A DNA stretch of 64,000 nt from the NCBI GenBank assembly GCA_913043205.1, contig CAJWLF010000002.1:1-64000 (forward strand), written 5' to 3'. The stretch comes from an uncultured Chloroflexota bacterium (lineage in GTDB: Bacteria > Chloroflexota > UBA11872 > VXNJ01). Position 1 is the first letter of the stretch, and the number at the start of each line of letters is the position of its first letter. Below are positions 55,401-63,953 of this stretch, in pieces. A model generated the notes under the pieces. That model was not told where the DNA came from and did no database searches. It saw nothing but the letters and a program-made list of their open reading frames with translations. The translations under genes were made by a program, and so were the position numbers.

Positions 55401-57441
55401 TACGCAAATTTCGATTGCGAATCAATAAGGCCAAATGCTCGTCAACAACACAGTTCCAATTCGGAGGCACAAGGACCGTACAGCCATCTTCCAAAATTAT
55501 CGCCGGGCCTGATATTTCACTGCCAACCACCAAATTTGCGCGATTGAACACAGGTGTACTGATCTGTTGATCGGCAAATGCCACTAACTCAAACAACGAT
55601 TCAGCCCCTAGTTTTTTGGATGCAACATGATCTTCAGCAACTATTAATTCGGTTGGTACTGTAGCTATCAGTCTTATAGACACAATTTCAGTTTTCATCG
55701 CTAAATCTTTGAATGTATATTGGCGTTCATGCTCTAGATGAAACCTATCTATCGCAGCAAATAGATCCTTCCCATCAAACGGTACCCTTATCGCAAACGA
55801 CTGCCCTTTATATCTGATGTCGCATTCATAATTGCAGACAACAGCTTCTCTTGTAGAGCTAAAATCTGCGAAGGCCCTATTGCTTAATTCTTCGATCAAA
55901 TCTAGTACGAATGGCTCTGATGGGCCCTCCCCCGGCAGCATCACCGTTTTTGAGTATTCACGAGTATGATCCGAGAACAAAGCACCAAACGCAGATAATA
56001 CTCCAGGGTTTTTCGGCACCATAACCGACGATATTCGCAAACGCTCCGCTAACTCACATACGTGCAAAGGACCAGCCCCTCCAAAAGCTACTAGTGTGAA
56101 TTTCCTGGGGTCATATCCCCGCTCCACCGAAATTAACCGCAGGGCCGCCTCCATTTGAGCATTGGCCAAATCGATGATTGCACGCGCCGTCATAATTCGC
56201 GTGCGTGAGTTCGGAATGTCAGCCAATTCTGGAATCTGATCTGACAAACCATCTATGGCTTCTGCGGCCCTTTCATAGTCAAGTTTGACATGACCATCAC
56301 CGATACGACTGACCATCGGAATTCGTCCCAAGACAACATTAGCATCAGTAACAGTAGCCTCTCTCCCTCCCAAACCGTAGCATGCAGGCCCAGGGACAGC
56401 TCCGGCCGACCTAGGACCAACTCTCATAACGCCCGCTTCATCGAGTCCAGCTACTGACCCTCCTCCAGAACCCACGGTATGCACGTCAATCATGCTGACT
56501 GAAACGGGCATGTCCTCTATTGTTCCCTCGTTAGTCTTTACAAGTCGCCCAGGGCACAGACAAACATCTGTTGAAGTTCCTCCCATGTCGAAAGTTAGAA
56601 CATCTTTAAAGCCCGATAACTTACCCATGTGACGGGCACCTACCACGCCAGCAGCCGGGCCGCTAAGCACTGTCCTTACGGGCTCTTCCATAGCTTCCGA
56701 AGTCGTGAGTATTCCTCCATTTGATTGCACAGTCCACAGCGTTCCCGACGATATTTCATTGACGCTCGCAAGATAATCCGCCATTACTGGGGCTACATAC
56801 GCATTGAGTGCGACTGTGCTAGTACGTTCATATTCCCTGAATTCCGGCATTATCTGAGATGACAAACTGACGTGCTTCATTCCAGCTTTCTTCAGTGCCG
56901 CTCCAATGCATTGCTCGTGATCGGGATATAGAAATGAAAAAAGCAGCGAAACCGCACAAGTCTCTACTTGATTTGTTGTCATTTTTTCAATAATCGAGTC
57001 CAGATCCGATTGATTCAACTGAACAACCACTTTGCCTAATCGATCAACACGCTCCTCAACCCCGAAACAATCTTCCGGGTGTACTACGTGAGCGTTTTTG
57101 ATTGGCTCAACAGCATAAATATCTGGTCGGTTTTGTCGACCAATATGGAGCACATCCCTGAATCCTCTAGTTGTGATCAACGCTGTGCGAGACCCATTAC
57201 GTTCTAAAATCGCATTCGTAGCAACAGTAGTTCCATGTACCGTTGCATCCACATCGTCAATATCGAAATACCGTAATCCCTTTTTAATTGAATCTCTAGG
57301 ATTGTCAGGGTTGCTCAATACTTTCATAGTGCTAATTAATTCGTCTTGGACTAAAACCAAATCCGTGAAAGTACCACCTACGTCTATCCCTAGGCGGACT
57401 TGTCCTTCTTGCAACGATTTTTGATGATTTGCGGAGTTCAT
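55393..57441 (-). CDS. Hydantoinase/oxoprolinase subunit A
   Basis: 682 residues of the HyuA family. Acetate/sugar kinase-like fold with LGIDVGGTFTDLVLV near the N-terminus, TVHGTTVATNAILER, TFDMGGTSTDVCL and LVAFGGAGPLHVCELAERL. ATP-dependent hydrolysis of hydantoins, 5-oxoproline or acetone-carboxylase-like substrates, normally with a HyuB partner. No hyuB is adjacent; downstream is the MidA-type gene, overlapping by 8 nt. Confidence 0.9.
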   Translation of the reverse strand: MNSANHQKSLQEGQVRLGIDVGGTFTDLVLVQDELISTMKVLSNPDNPRDSIKKGLRYFDIDDVDATVHGTTVATNAILERNGSRTALITTRGFRDVLHIGRQNRPDIYAVEPIKNAHVVHPEDCFGVEERVDRLGKVVVQLNQSDLDSIIEKMTTNQVETCAVSLLFSFLYPDHEQCIGAALKKAGMKHVSLSSQIMPEFREYERTSTVALNAYVAPVMADYLASVNEISSGTLWTVQSNGGILTTSEAMEEPVRTVLSGPAAGVVGARHMGKLSGFKDVLTFDMGGTSTDVCLCPGRLVKTNEGTIEDMPVSVSMIDVHTVGSGGGSVAGLDEAGVMRVGPRSAGAVPGPACYGLGGREATVTDANVVLGRIPMVSRIGDGHVKLDYERAAEAIDGLSDQIPELADIPNSRTRIMTARAIIDLANAQMEAALRLISVERGYDPRKFTLVAFGGAGPLHVCELAERLRISSVMVPKNPGVLSAFGALFSDHTREYSKTVMLPGEGPSEPFVLDLIEELSNRAFADFSSTREAVVCNYECDIRYKGQSFAIRVPFDGKDLFAAIDRFHLEHERQYTFKDLAMKTEIVSIRLIATVPTELIVAEDHVASKKLGAESLFELVAFADQQISTPVFNRANLVVGSEISGPAIILEDGCTVLVPPNWNCVVDEHLALLIRNRNLRSD

Positions 57442-57462
57442 GCACTTACTCGATAATTAAGC

Positions 57463-57480
57463 ATGTGAGAATTTTCACAT
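57463..57480. promoter_or_regulatory. Rex-operator-like inverted repeat
   Basis: ATGTGAGAATTTTCACAT: two perfect 6-bp arms ATGTGA/TCACAT with 6-bp spacer. This closely matches the known Rex operator form TTGTGA-N6-TCACAA. It lies between divergent hyuA (22 bp from its ATG) and rex (91 bp before the proposed start), so it may control either or both, including rex-nuo. Its presence beside rex is strong circumstantial support. Confidence 0.7.
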
Positions 57481-57560
57481 AATAGAGGTATCCCACGCTA
57501 ATATGCGCAACGCATGAACGTTGCTTGTCCCCGTCAATAATCTAGTAAATAGAGAACAGC

Positions 57561-57573
57561 GAGCTCTAAAATC
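57561..57573 (+). promoter_or_regulatory. Proposed ribosome site and AUC start of rex
   Basis: GAG (57561-57563) is followed after 7 nt by ATC (57571-57573), in frame with the conserved N-terminus of Rex. An ATA at 57586 is the next candidate but would place the start at the conserved IPQ. No ATG/GTG/TTG exists between the in-frame stop (57550-57552) and TTG 57637. Confidence 0.45.
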
Positions 57574-58197
57574 GGCGACCGAAACATACCGCAAACTACA
57601 GTACGACGCCTATCGCTTTACCTCCGAACATTAGGATTGGAAGCTGCAAGCGGCGGTACCAGCATATCGTCGGATCGTCTGGCACATCTAACTGGTCACA
57701 CTGCTGCACAAGTTAGACGAGACCTCGCATACTTCGGGAATTTTGGTAAGCGAGGAGTAGGTTACTCTGTCTCAGATTTAAGTAATCAACTAGTTTCGAT
57801 AGTTGGAATAGATCACAACTGGAACATGGCCTTGATCGGAGCAGGAAACTTAGGCAAAGCGTTACTAGCATATAAGGGATTTGAACAGCGTGGCTTCAAG
57901 ATAGTCGGAGCGTACGACAACGACGCTAGAAAGATTGGATCAACGATTTCAAATTTGACTGTAGAATCGCTTTCTAAGCTTTCGGAATCGGCGAAAAGAT
58001 TGGACATTCAACTTGCCATTATTGCTACTTCAGCAGAATCCGCCCAAGAAGTCCTAGACCTATCAGTAGACAGTGGCATTATGGCTGTATTAAATTTTGC
58101 ACCGGTCCGCCTTAATGCACCAGATACTGTTCAAATCGCTAATGTCGACTTAACTGTGGAGGTTGAATATTTGTCTTACTGGCTAACAAACAAGTGA
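57571..58197 (+). CDS. rex: Redox-sensing transcriptional repressor Rex
   Basis: 208 residues when started at ATC 57571. N-terminal winged helix: IPQTTVRRLSLYLRTL, then HTAAQVRRDLAYFGNFGKRGVGY. Rossmann domain NMALIGAGNLGKALL for NADH sensing, and the C-terminal swapped helix. The only standard start in frame, TTG 57637, would delete the conserved first helix IPxTTVxRL, which is clearly in frame upstream. Length with the near-cognate start equals normal Rex (about 210). Sits 56 bp before nuoA; an operator-like repeat lies upstream. Confidence 0.88.
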   Translation: MGDRNIPQTTVRRLSLYLRTLGLEAASGGTSISSDRLAHLTGHTAAQVRRDLAYFGNFGKRGVGYSVSDLSNQLVSIVGIDHNWNMALIGAGNLGKALLAYKGFEQRGFKIVGAYDNDARKIGSTISNLTVESLSKLSESAKRLDIQLAIIATSAESAQEVLDLSVDSGIMAVLNFAPVRLNAPDTVQIANVDLTVEVEYLSYWLTNK

Positions 58198-58252
58198 TTT
58201 CCTTAGAATTAGGTTGTCATCTTCCAGAAATACGAAAGGTTTCTCGTTTTAA

Positions 58253-58633
58253 ATGCCTTCATATGTAGGAGTAGCTCTCTGCTCTTTAATAGGACTTGTC
58301 TTTATTTGTGCAAGTCTTATAGGCGCGAGCGTATTGAGACCCAAAAGACCATTTGCTTCTAAGACCGAAGCGTACGAGTCAGGCATGCCAGCAGTAGGAG
58401 ATACCAGGGGAAGACATGAGATTAATTTCTACATGGTCGCCATGCTTTTTGTCGTTTTCGATTTAGAACTAGCATTTTTATATCCATGGGCCGTATGGTT
58501 TGCAGGTGCTCAGACAGTGGAAAGTAAGATTTACCTAGGGGCTGTCATGGCAGTATTCATAGCCCTACTAGGAATTGCAGACATTGTAGCCTGGAAACTA
58601 GGCGTATTCGATTGGGGCAAGCGTAGTGATTAG
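58253..58633 (+). CDS. nuoA: NADH-quinone oxidoreductase subunit A
   Basis: 126 residues, three transmembrane helices. Motifs: KTEAYESGMPAVGDTRGRHEINFYMVAMLFVVFDLELAFLYPW (positions about 41-83, the cysteine of ECG loop replaced by SG). Membrane-arm subunit of complex I. Followed 12 bp later by nuoC; the expected nuoB is missing. Confidence 0.94.
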   Translation: MPSYVGVALCSLIGLVFICASLIGASVLRPKRPFASKTEAYESGMPAVGDTRGRHEINFYMVAMLFVVFDLELAFLYPWAVWFAGAQTVESKIYLGAVMAVFIALLGIADIVAWKLGVFDWGKRSD

Positions 58634-58645
58634 GGTATCTGTACA

Positions 58646-59203
58646 ATGCTAAAGGGGGCACTAAAACCACTGTTGTCAAACCAGCAATTGATTGAACAGA
58701 TAGAGTCAATAGTTGGTTCAAAGCTTGATTCGACTGCAGAGTACTTGGGTGACGTAACCATCATGATACGGCCAGATTCGCTCTGCGAAGTATTACAGTC
58801 GCTGCGAGACGATAAATCATTGCAATTTGAAATGCTCGTTTCAATAACTGCGGTTCATTGGCCGGATCGCAAAGACGAATTCGAACTCGTATATCACCTG
58901 AGATCAATAGTGAACAACTTGTTTGTAGTTATCAAAACTCAAACAGGCCTAGGTGAGGCAATTCCAACTACTGCGCACCTCTTTAAGACAGCTGATTGGC
59001 AAGAAAGAGAAGTTTTCGACATGTTCGGCATAAGGTTCGATGGTCATCCGAATTTAAAACGCATCTTGCTTCCGGAAGGTTACCCATGGTTTCCTTTGCG
59101 TAAGGGATTCCCAATTGAAGGTCCCGATTTCCCAATAGATGCCTATCAAACTGATGCAGCAGGATTGGTGCAACCTGATGATTTCTGGAAGGATTCTACG
59201 TAG
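58646..59203 (+). CDS. nuoC: NADH-quinone oxidoreductase subunit C
   Basis: 185 residues of the 30-kDa subunit family. Motifs: [61 protein letters not shown]. Links NuoB and NuoD in the peripheral arm. Not fused to NuoB or NuoD. nuoD begins 5 bp after its stop. Confidence 0.94.
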   Translation: MLKGALKPLLSNQQLIEQIESIVGSKLDSTAEYLGDVTIMIRPDSLCEVLQSLRDDKSLQFEMLVSITAVHWPDRKDEFELVYHLRSIVNNLFVVIKTQTGLGEAIPTTAHLFKTADWQEREVFDMFGIRFDGHPNLKRILLPEGYPWFPLRKGFPIEGPDFPIDAYQTDAAGLVQPDDFWKDST

Positions 59204-59208
59204 GAACG

Positions 59209-60465
59209 ATGGCAGCTGAAACTAGCCCCAAAAGAGTGGTGCAGCCTGAGATAAGCGAAGCTGAAGACGGTCGCATGATTCTGAACATCGGGCCTCAACA
59301 CCCCAGTACCCACGGCGTGTTACGAGTATTGGCAAAAGTTGCGGGAGAGACTATCGAAGAAGCAGAGTGCGATATCGGTTATCTTCACCGCGGCGTCGAG
59401 AAGTTGATCGAAACAAAACGCTACTACCAGGGCATGACGTACACAGACCGCACAGACTACACTGCCGCACCTGCTAACAATCTGGGTTACATACTGGCGG
59501 TGGAGAAACTGCTAGGAATTGAAAATGAAATTCCGGACAGGGCCCACTATTTGAGAATGATCGTTATGGAACTCGCCAGGATATATGGTCATTTAATCTG
59601 GATCGGAACTCATGCACTGGACATGGGTGCCATGTCGATGTTCCTATATGCATTCCGAGAACGCGAAAAAATATCCGGCCTATTCGAGGAAGGTTGTGGA
59701 GCAAGATTAACAACTAACTTCTTTCGTGTAGGTGGAGTCGGGCGCCATGATGACCCACCGGGGTGGCTGGAGCACGTCCAGGAGTTTGCCGAGACCTTTA
59801 CCGTAGAGGAATTTGATACCTTGCTCACAGATAACGAGTTATATAAATCTCGTACCAAAGGCGTAGGGATCATATCTACTGAAGACGCAATTAGTATAGG
59901 TTTAACCGGACCGTCATTGCGAGGATCAGGGGTTGAGTGGGACTTAAGACGACATCGGCCCTATGCGCGCTATAACGAAATCGATTATAAAATCCCAGTG
60001 TTCACCGAGGGAGATGTGTACGCAAGATATATGGTTAGACTAAATGAGTTGTATCAATCCCGTTCGATGATTGCGCAATGTGTAGAAAGAGCCAGAGATC
60101 TTCGCGGCGAGCCAGCCAACGCAAACCTTGCAGATGTCGTCTGGCCTGAAATTGAGCGGGTTTCTGGATGGCAACCAGACAAAAGAAGCGGTGATATGGA
60201 AGCTATGATTAATCACTTCAAACTGGTAATCGAAGGCTACAAACCACCAGCTGGAGATGCTTATTTTGGGGTAGAATCCCCCAAAGGAGAGTTGGGATTT
60301 TACTTTGTTAGTGATGGATCAGGAATACCCTACAGATGCCACATACGGTCACCATCTTTCGTAAATCTATCCAGTCTTAAACAGCTGGTAGAAGGAGGAT
60401 TGATGGCCGATCTGGTGGCGTGTATTGGCAGCATCGATATAGTTCTTGGCGAAGTAGATCGGTAA
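59209..60465 (+). CDS. nuoD: NADH-quinone oxidoreductase subunit D
   Basis: 418 residues, 49-kDa quinone-site subunit. Motifs: LNIGPQHPSTHGVLRVL (quinone-site His), GYLHRGVEKL, TDYTAAPANNLGYILAVEKLLG, FYFVSDGSGIPYRCHIRSPSF, and C-terminal CIGSIDIVLGEVDR. ATG follows TAGGA. The next gene is nuoG, starting 24 bp downstream by the proposed AUA. Confidence 0.95.
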   Translation: MAAETSPKRVVQPEISEAEDGRMILNIGPQHPSTHGVLRVLAKVAGETIEEAECDIGYLHRGVEKLIETKRYYQGMTYTDRTDYTAAPANNLGYILAVEKLLGIENEIPDRAHYLRMIVMELARIYGHLIWIGTHALDMGAMSMFLYAFREREKISGLFEEGCGARLTTNFFRVGGVGRHDDPPGWLEHVQEFAETFTVEEFDTLLTDNELYKSRTKGVGIISTEDAISIGLTGPSLRGSGVEWDLRRHRPYARYNEIDYKIPVFTEGDVYARYMVRLNELYQSRSMIAQCVERARDLRGEPANANLADVVWPEIERVSGWQPDKRSGDMEAMINHFKLVIEGYKPPAGDAYFGVESPKGELGFYFVSDGSGIPYRCHIRSPSFVNLSSLKQLVEGGLMADLVACIGSIDIVLGEVDR

Positions 60466-60476
60466 TAACTCGAAAT

Positions 60477-60492
60477 AGGAGACGACCCCATA
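60477..60492 (+). promoter_or_regulatory. Ribosome site and AUA start of nuoG
   Basis: AGGAG (60477-60481) is followed after exactly 8 nt by ATA (60490-60492), in frame with the whole ferredoxin domain of NuoG. The first standard start, GTG 60544, lies inside the first beta hairpin and has only AGGA 1-2 nt away. This pairing of ideal site and AUA is the clearest of the near-cognate starts in the window. Confidence 0.75.
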
Positions 60493-62937
60493 GCAACAGA
60501 AACCACAACCAACACAGTTACGCTGACCATAGACGGTCAGGAAGTGACCGTGCAAAAAGGTATGACAGTCCTCCAAGCCGCTAATTCTATCGGCATTGAT
60601 ATTCCAACATTGTGCAATCACGAAATATTAGACCCTGTTGGTGCGTGCCGAATGTGCGTCGTCGAAATCCAGCCAGGACCACCCAGGCCGACGGCATCAT
60701 GCACAACTCCAGCCACCGACGGTATGGAAGTTAAAACCAATACCGACTCCATGCAGAAAACTCGCAGACAGACAATCGAGTTACTTCTCCAACACCACCC
60801 CTTGGATTGTCCTTACTGCGATCAATCTGGTACCTGCGAATTACAAGACGAAACTTTCGGTCAAAACATATGGCAGAGTCCATTTGAGACAGTGTCCAAA
60901 GCATTCCCTGAAGAGAACTTGAACGAAGTGATTATGATTAATCACAACAGGTGCATCCTGTGTTACAGGTGTGTCCGCGTATGCGATGAGCAAATGGGGG
61001 TGCACGCATTAGACGTAGCTGAAAGAGGTGGTAGATCATTCATAGTATCGGCACAACACAAATTCATGGATTGCGAACGTTGTGGAATGTGCATCGAAGT
61101 ATGTCCTGTTGGAGCCGTGTTGAGTCGACCTTTCAAACACGTAGCAAGGGCATTTCAAACTCTAACATCAGAAACAACATGCCCACACTGTAGTGTCGGT
61201 TGCAGCCTCCAACTTGAATCACGAAAAGGAGAAGTCCTTCGTGCTCGAGCACGGCCAGTCAAAGAACCCAATCGAGGAATACTATGCAATAAAGGTTTCT
61301 TCGGATGGGAACATGTCAATCATCCAAATCGAATCCATGCACCCATGATTCGGAGAGCCGGAAACCTAGTGGAGGTTGGCTGGCAAGAAGCTCTAAACCA
61401 TGTGGCCGAACGGTTTCTGGCTATAGCCGAACTTGATGGCGCGGACACTATTGGAGCCATTGGATCTGGCAATCTCACCGTGGAGGATAACTATGCTCTA
61501 CAGAGACTTATGCGAGGTAGCATAGGGACTAACAACCTGTACCTAGGACGCAATGGCTATGAAGTTGCCGCAAGCACTATTGAAACCGCACTTGGATCGG
61601 AAGCTCTATATAACAACCAAGACCAACTACTAAATTCGGACGTCTGCCTGGTCATTGGGGGAGACATCAATGGATCGCACAACGTCCTGTCCGCACATCT
61701 GAAGTCGGCAACAAGAAAAGGTTTGACTAGAATCATTGCCGTAACCCGAGTGGATTCTGCAATCGACCCGTTTGCCAGCCTGTCATTACGGATTAAACCG
61801 GGCAGCGAATCAACATTCCTGACTGCACTTACTAGCGATGCTGATGAAGAATTCGAGAACTTAACTGGTATAACCAAGGAACAACTATCCGAAGTGCAAA
61901 AGGCTCTGGAAGATTCAACTTCCTCGTCTGTAGTGTGGGACACGGGAATATGGACCTTCGGTCGGGAGAAAAACATTGCAGCTGCAGCATGCCGAATGTC
62001 AAAAAAGTTTGGATCCTTATTATTTCCGCTCCCCGACAAAGCAAATATCGTTGGAGGAATCAAGGCTGGCATGGCCCCCAACAGATTGCCCGGTGGATGC
62101 TCGGTAAGTAACCAGCACGCCAGATCACTAATCGAATCCAAATGGCAGACCGCAATTCCTTCTGAACCAGGTAAACCCATGGATGATTTTCTCGCTAGCG
62201 CAAAGGCTATATACATCGCGGGAGAAGACATAATCAGTTCCTCTAACAACCCGGCCGCTGTGAGAGACTGCCTTGATCGAGCCAGCTTTGTCGTGGTTCA
62301 AGAAACATTCATGAATGCTACAACCGAATATGCAGACGTCGTATTACCAGGTTCAACATCTGCAGAAAAAACTGGTCATTTCGTAAATTTCGAAGGGGCT
62401 GAGCTGTCCGTGAAAGCGGCAATCGCTGGGATCGGTAAGGCTAGAGAGGATTGGGAAATTTCGGCAAGGATAGCGGCCAAGCTGGGAGCAGATTTTGGCT
62501 ACCGAAAATCAGTCGGTTTGTGGGATGAATTCACAGAGCTATCCCAAGATCATAGCGTCACTCCAACTGGGGCCATTCCAACCATCAATGGTCGAATGCA
62601 GATTCCAACTGTGGAATTCCCATACCATCTAGTAACTGAGACTCACCTATTTACAGGACAGCCAGATCTACGCTTAGGAACCACGATGCACGATTTGTAC
62701 GAAGCCGCCGCAGAAGTGAACGAATTAGATTCACACCAAATGGGTGTTCAGGATGGAGATCGAGCCATGATACGTACGGAACACGGCGAGTTTGAACTGC
62801 CTGTTCGCGTTTCCAGCGTTGTCCCACGGGGAGTCGTATTTATAGCGGACCATTTATCGGAAGCACCTGTGCTAACACTCAATCATAACGGGCCTGACGG
62901 TATGCCGGTCGGAGTTAAGAAAGTAGTTGTTAAGTAA
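60490..62937 (+). CDS. nuoG: NADH-quinone oxidoreductase subunit G, AUA start proposed
   Basis: 815 residues from ATA 60490. N-terminal 2Fe-2S ferredoxin domain (TVTLTIDGQEVTVQKGMT, CNHEILDPVGACRMC), then HHPLDCPYCDQSGTC, two 4Fe-4S motifs (CILCYRCVRVC; CERCGMCIEVCP), and a molybdopterin-oxidoreductase-like domain beginning CPHCSVGC with a fourth Cys (ILCNKG), the N7-type cluster. Molybdopterin binding is not expected. nuoE and nuoF do not flank it, so the electron input partner is unclear. nuoH follows after 5 bp. A standard-start reading begins at GTG 60544, cutting the first strand. Confidence 0.9.
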   Translation: MATETTTNTVTLTIDGQEVTVQKGMTVLQAANSIGIDIPTLCNHEILDPVGACRMCVVEIQPGPPRPTASCTTPATDGMEVKTNTDSMQKTRRQTIELLLQHHPLDCPYCDQSGTCELQDETFGQNIWQSPFETVSKAFPEENLNEVIMINHNRCILCYRCVRVCDEQMGVHALDVAERGGRSFIVSAQHKFMDCERCGMCIEVCPVGAVLSRPFKHVARAFQTLTSETTCPHCSVGCSLQLESRKGEVLRARARPVKEPNRGILCNKGFFGWEHVNHPNRIHAPMIRRAGNLVEVGWQEALNHVAERFLAIAELDGADTIGAIGSGNLTVEDNYALQRLMRGSIGTNNLYLGRNGYEVAASTIETALGSEALYNNQDQLLNSDVCLVIGGDINGSHNVLSAHLKSATRKGLTRIIAVTRVDSAIDPFASLSLRIKPGSESTFLTALTSDADEEFENLTGITKEQLSEVQKALEDSTSSSVVWDTGIWTFGREKNIAAAACRMSKKFGSLLFPLPDKANIVGGIKAGMAPNRLPGGCSVSNQHARSLIESKWQTAIPSEPGKPMDDFLASAKAIYIAGEDIISSSNNPAAVRDCLDRASFVVVQETFMNATTEYADVVLPGSTSAEKTGHFVNFEGAELSVKAAIAGIGKAREDWEISARIAAKLGADFGYRKSVGLWDEFTELSQDHSVTPTGAIPTINGRMQIPTVEFPYHLVTETHLFTGQPDLRLGTTMHDLYEAAAEVNELDSHQMGVQDGDRAMIRTEHGEFELPVRVSSVVPRGVVFIADHLSEAPVLTLNHNGPDGMPVGVKKVVVK

Positions 62938-62942
62938 TCATC

Positions 62943-63947
62943 ATGGTAGACGGTTGGGACATAGTCATATTAGCGATTAAAGGACTAGTAGTACTAGCCT
63001 TGCTAGCACTTGCCCCCATGATATTTGTACTCGCCGAGCGAAAGATTTTGGGCAGAATACAAGCGCGTGTGGGTCCGAATAGAGTAGGTCCCCGCGGATA
63101 CTTACAAACATTTGCTGATGCTATGAAGCTAGGCGCCAAAGAAGATTTAATACCACCGGGCGGAGACAAACTCATATTTTGGCTAGCACCCTTGTTCATG
63201 GCCGTTCCAGCAGCGACTTCCTTGTCCGTGTTACCCATAGGTCCTGAGGTGGAGATCGGGCGAACCATAGGCCTTTGGGTTACAGATCTAAACGTGGGCG
63301 TGTTGCTAATTTTAGCTATGGGTTCTTTAGCCGCATATGGACCAGTAATGTCAGGCTGGAGCTCAAACAGTAAGTATGCTCATTTCGGCGCTCTTAGATC
63401 GAGCGCCCAAGTGATAAGTTATGAAATTAGTCTTGGCCTAGCGGTGCTAGCAGTACTAATGTACGCAGGCTCATTTAGCCTAGTAGACATCGTCAATTCT
63501 CAAAAGCAAATGTGGCACATAGTTCCTCAAATCCTCGGATTCTTCATCTTTGCAGCATCTGCCGTAGCCGAGACTAATCGACCTCCGTTTGACTTGCCAG
63601 AAGCAGAGACCGAAATCGTCGCTGGTTACCATGTTGAGTATTCAGGAATGAGATGGGCGATGTTTTTCTTAGCTGAATATGCAAACATGTTTGTAGCATC
63701 AATGCTGGTAACAATTTTGTATCTTGGAGGATGGAACGGTTGGACCATTCCAGGACTCGAAGGAATTATGGGAGTCATGTGGACTCTGCTAAAAGCATTT
63801 TTCTTCATTTTTGTGTATTTCTGGTTGCGAGCTGTCCTTCCGAGACTACGCTATGACCAACTAATGGGATTTTGCTGGAAAATACTTCTTCCGGCCGGCG
63901 TTCTAAATTTATTCCTCGTAGCAATATTAAGAACCATCTGGAGTTAG
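62943..63947 (+). CDS. nuoH: NADH-quinone oxidoreductase subunit H
   Basis: 334 residues, eight transmembrane helices. Motifs: ERKILGRIQARVGPNRVGPRGYLQ, DAMKLGAKEDLIPPGGDK, SAVAETNRPPFDLPEAETEIVAGYHVEYSGM and RAVLPRLRYDQLM. Membrane subunit at the quinone cavity, facing NuoB/NuoD. ATG directly after the nuoG stop region. Confidence 0.95.
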   Translation: MVDGWDIVILAIKGLVVLALLALAPMIFVLAERKILGRIQARVGPNRVGPRGYLQTFADAMKLGAKEDLIPPGGDKLIFWLAPLFMAVPAATSLSVLPIGPEVEIGRTIGLWVTDLNVGVLLILAMGSLAAYGPVMSGWSSNSKYAHFGALRSSAQVISYEISLGLAVLAVLMYAGSFSLVDIVNSQKQMWHIVPQILGFFIFAASAVAETNRPPFDLPEAETEIVAGYHVEYSGMRWAMFFLAEYANMFVASMLVTILYLGGWNGWTIPGLEGIMGVMWTLLKAFFFIFVYFWLRAVLPRLRYDQLMGFCWKILLPAGVLNLFLVAILRTIWS

Positions 63948-63953
63948 CTAGAT

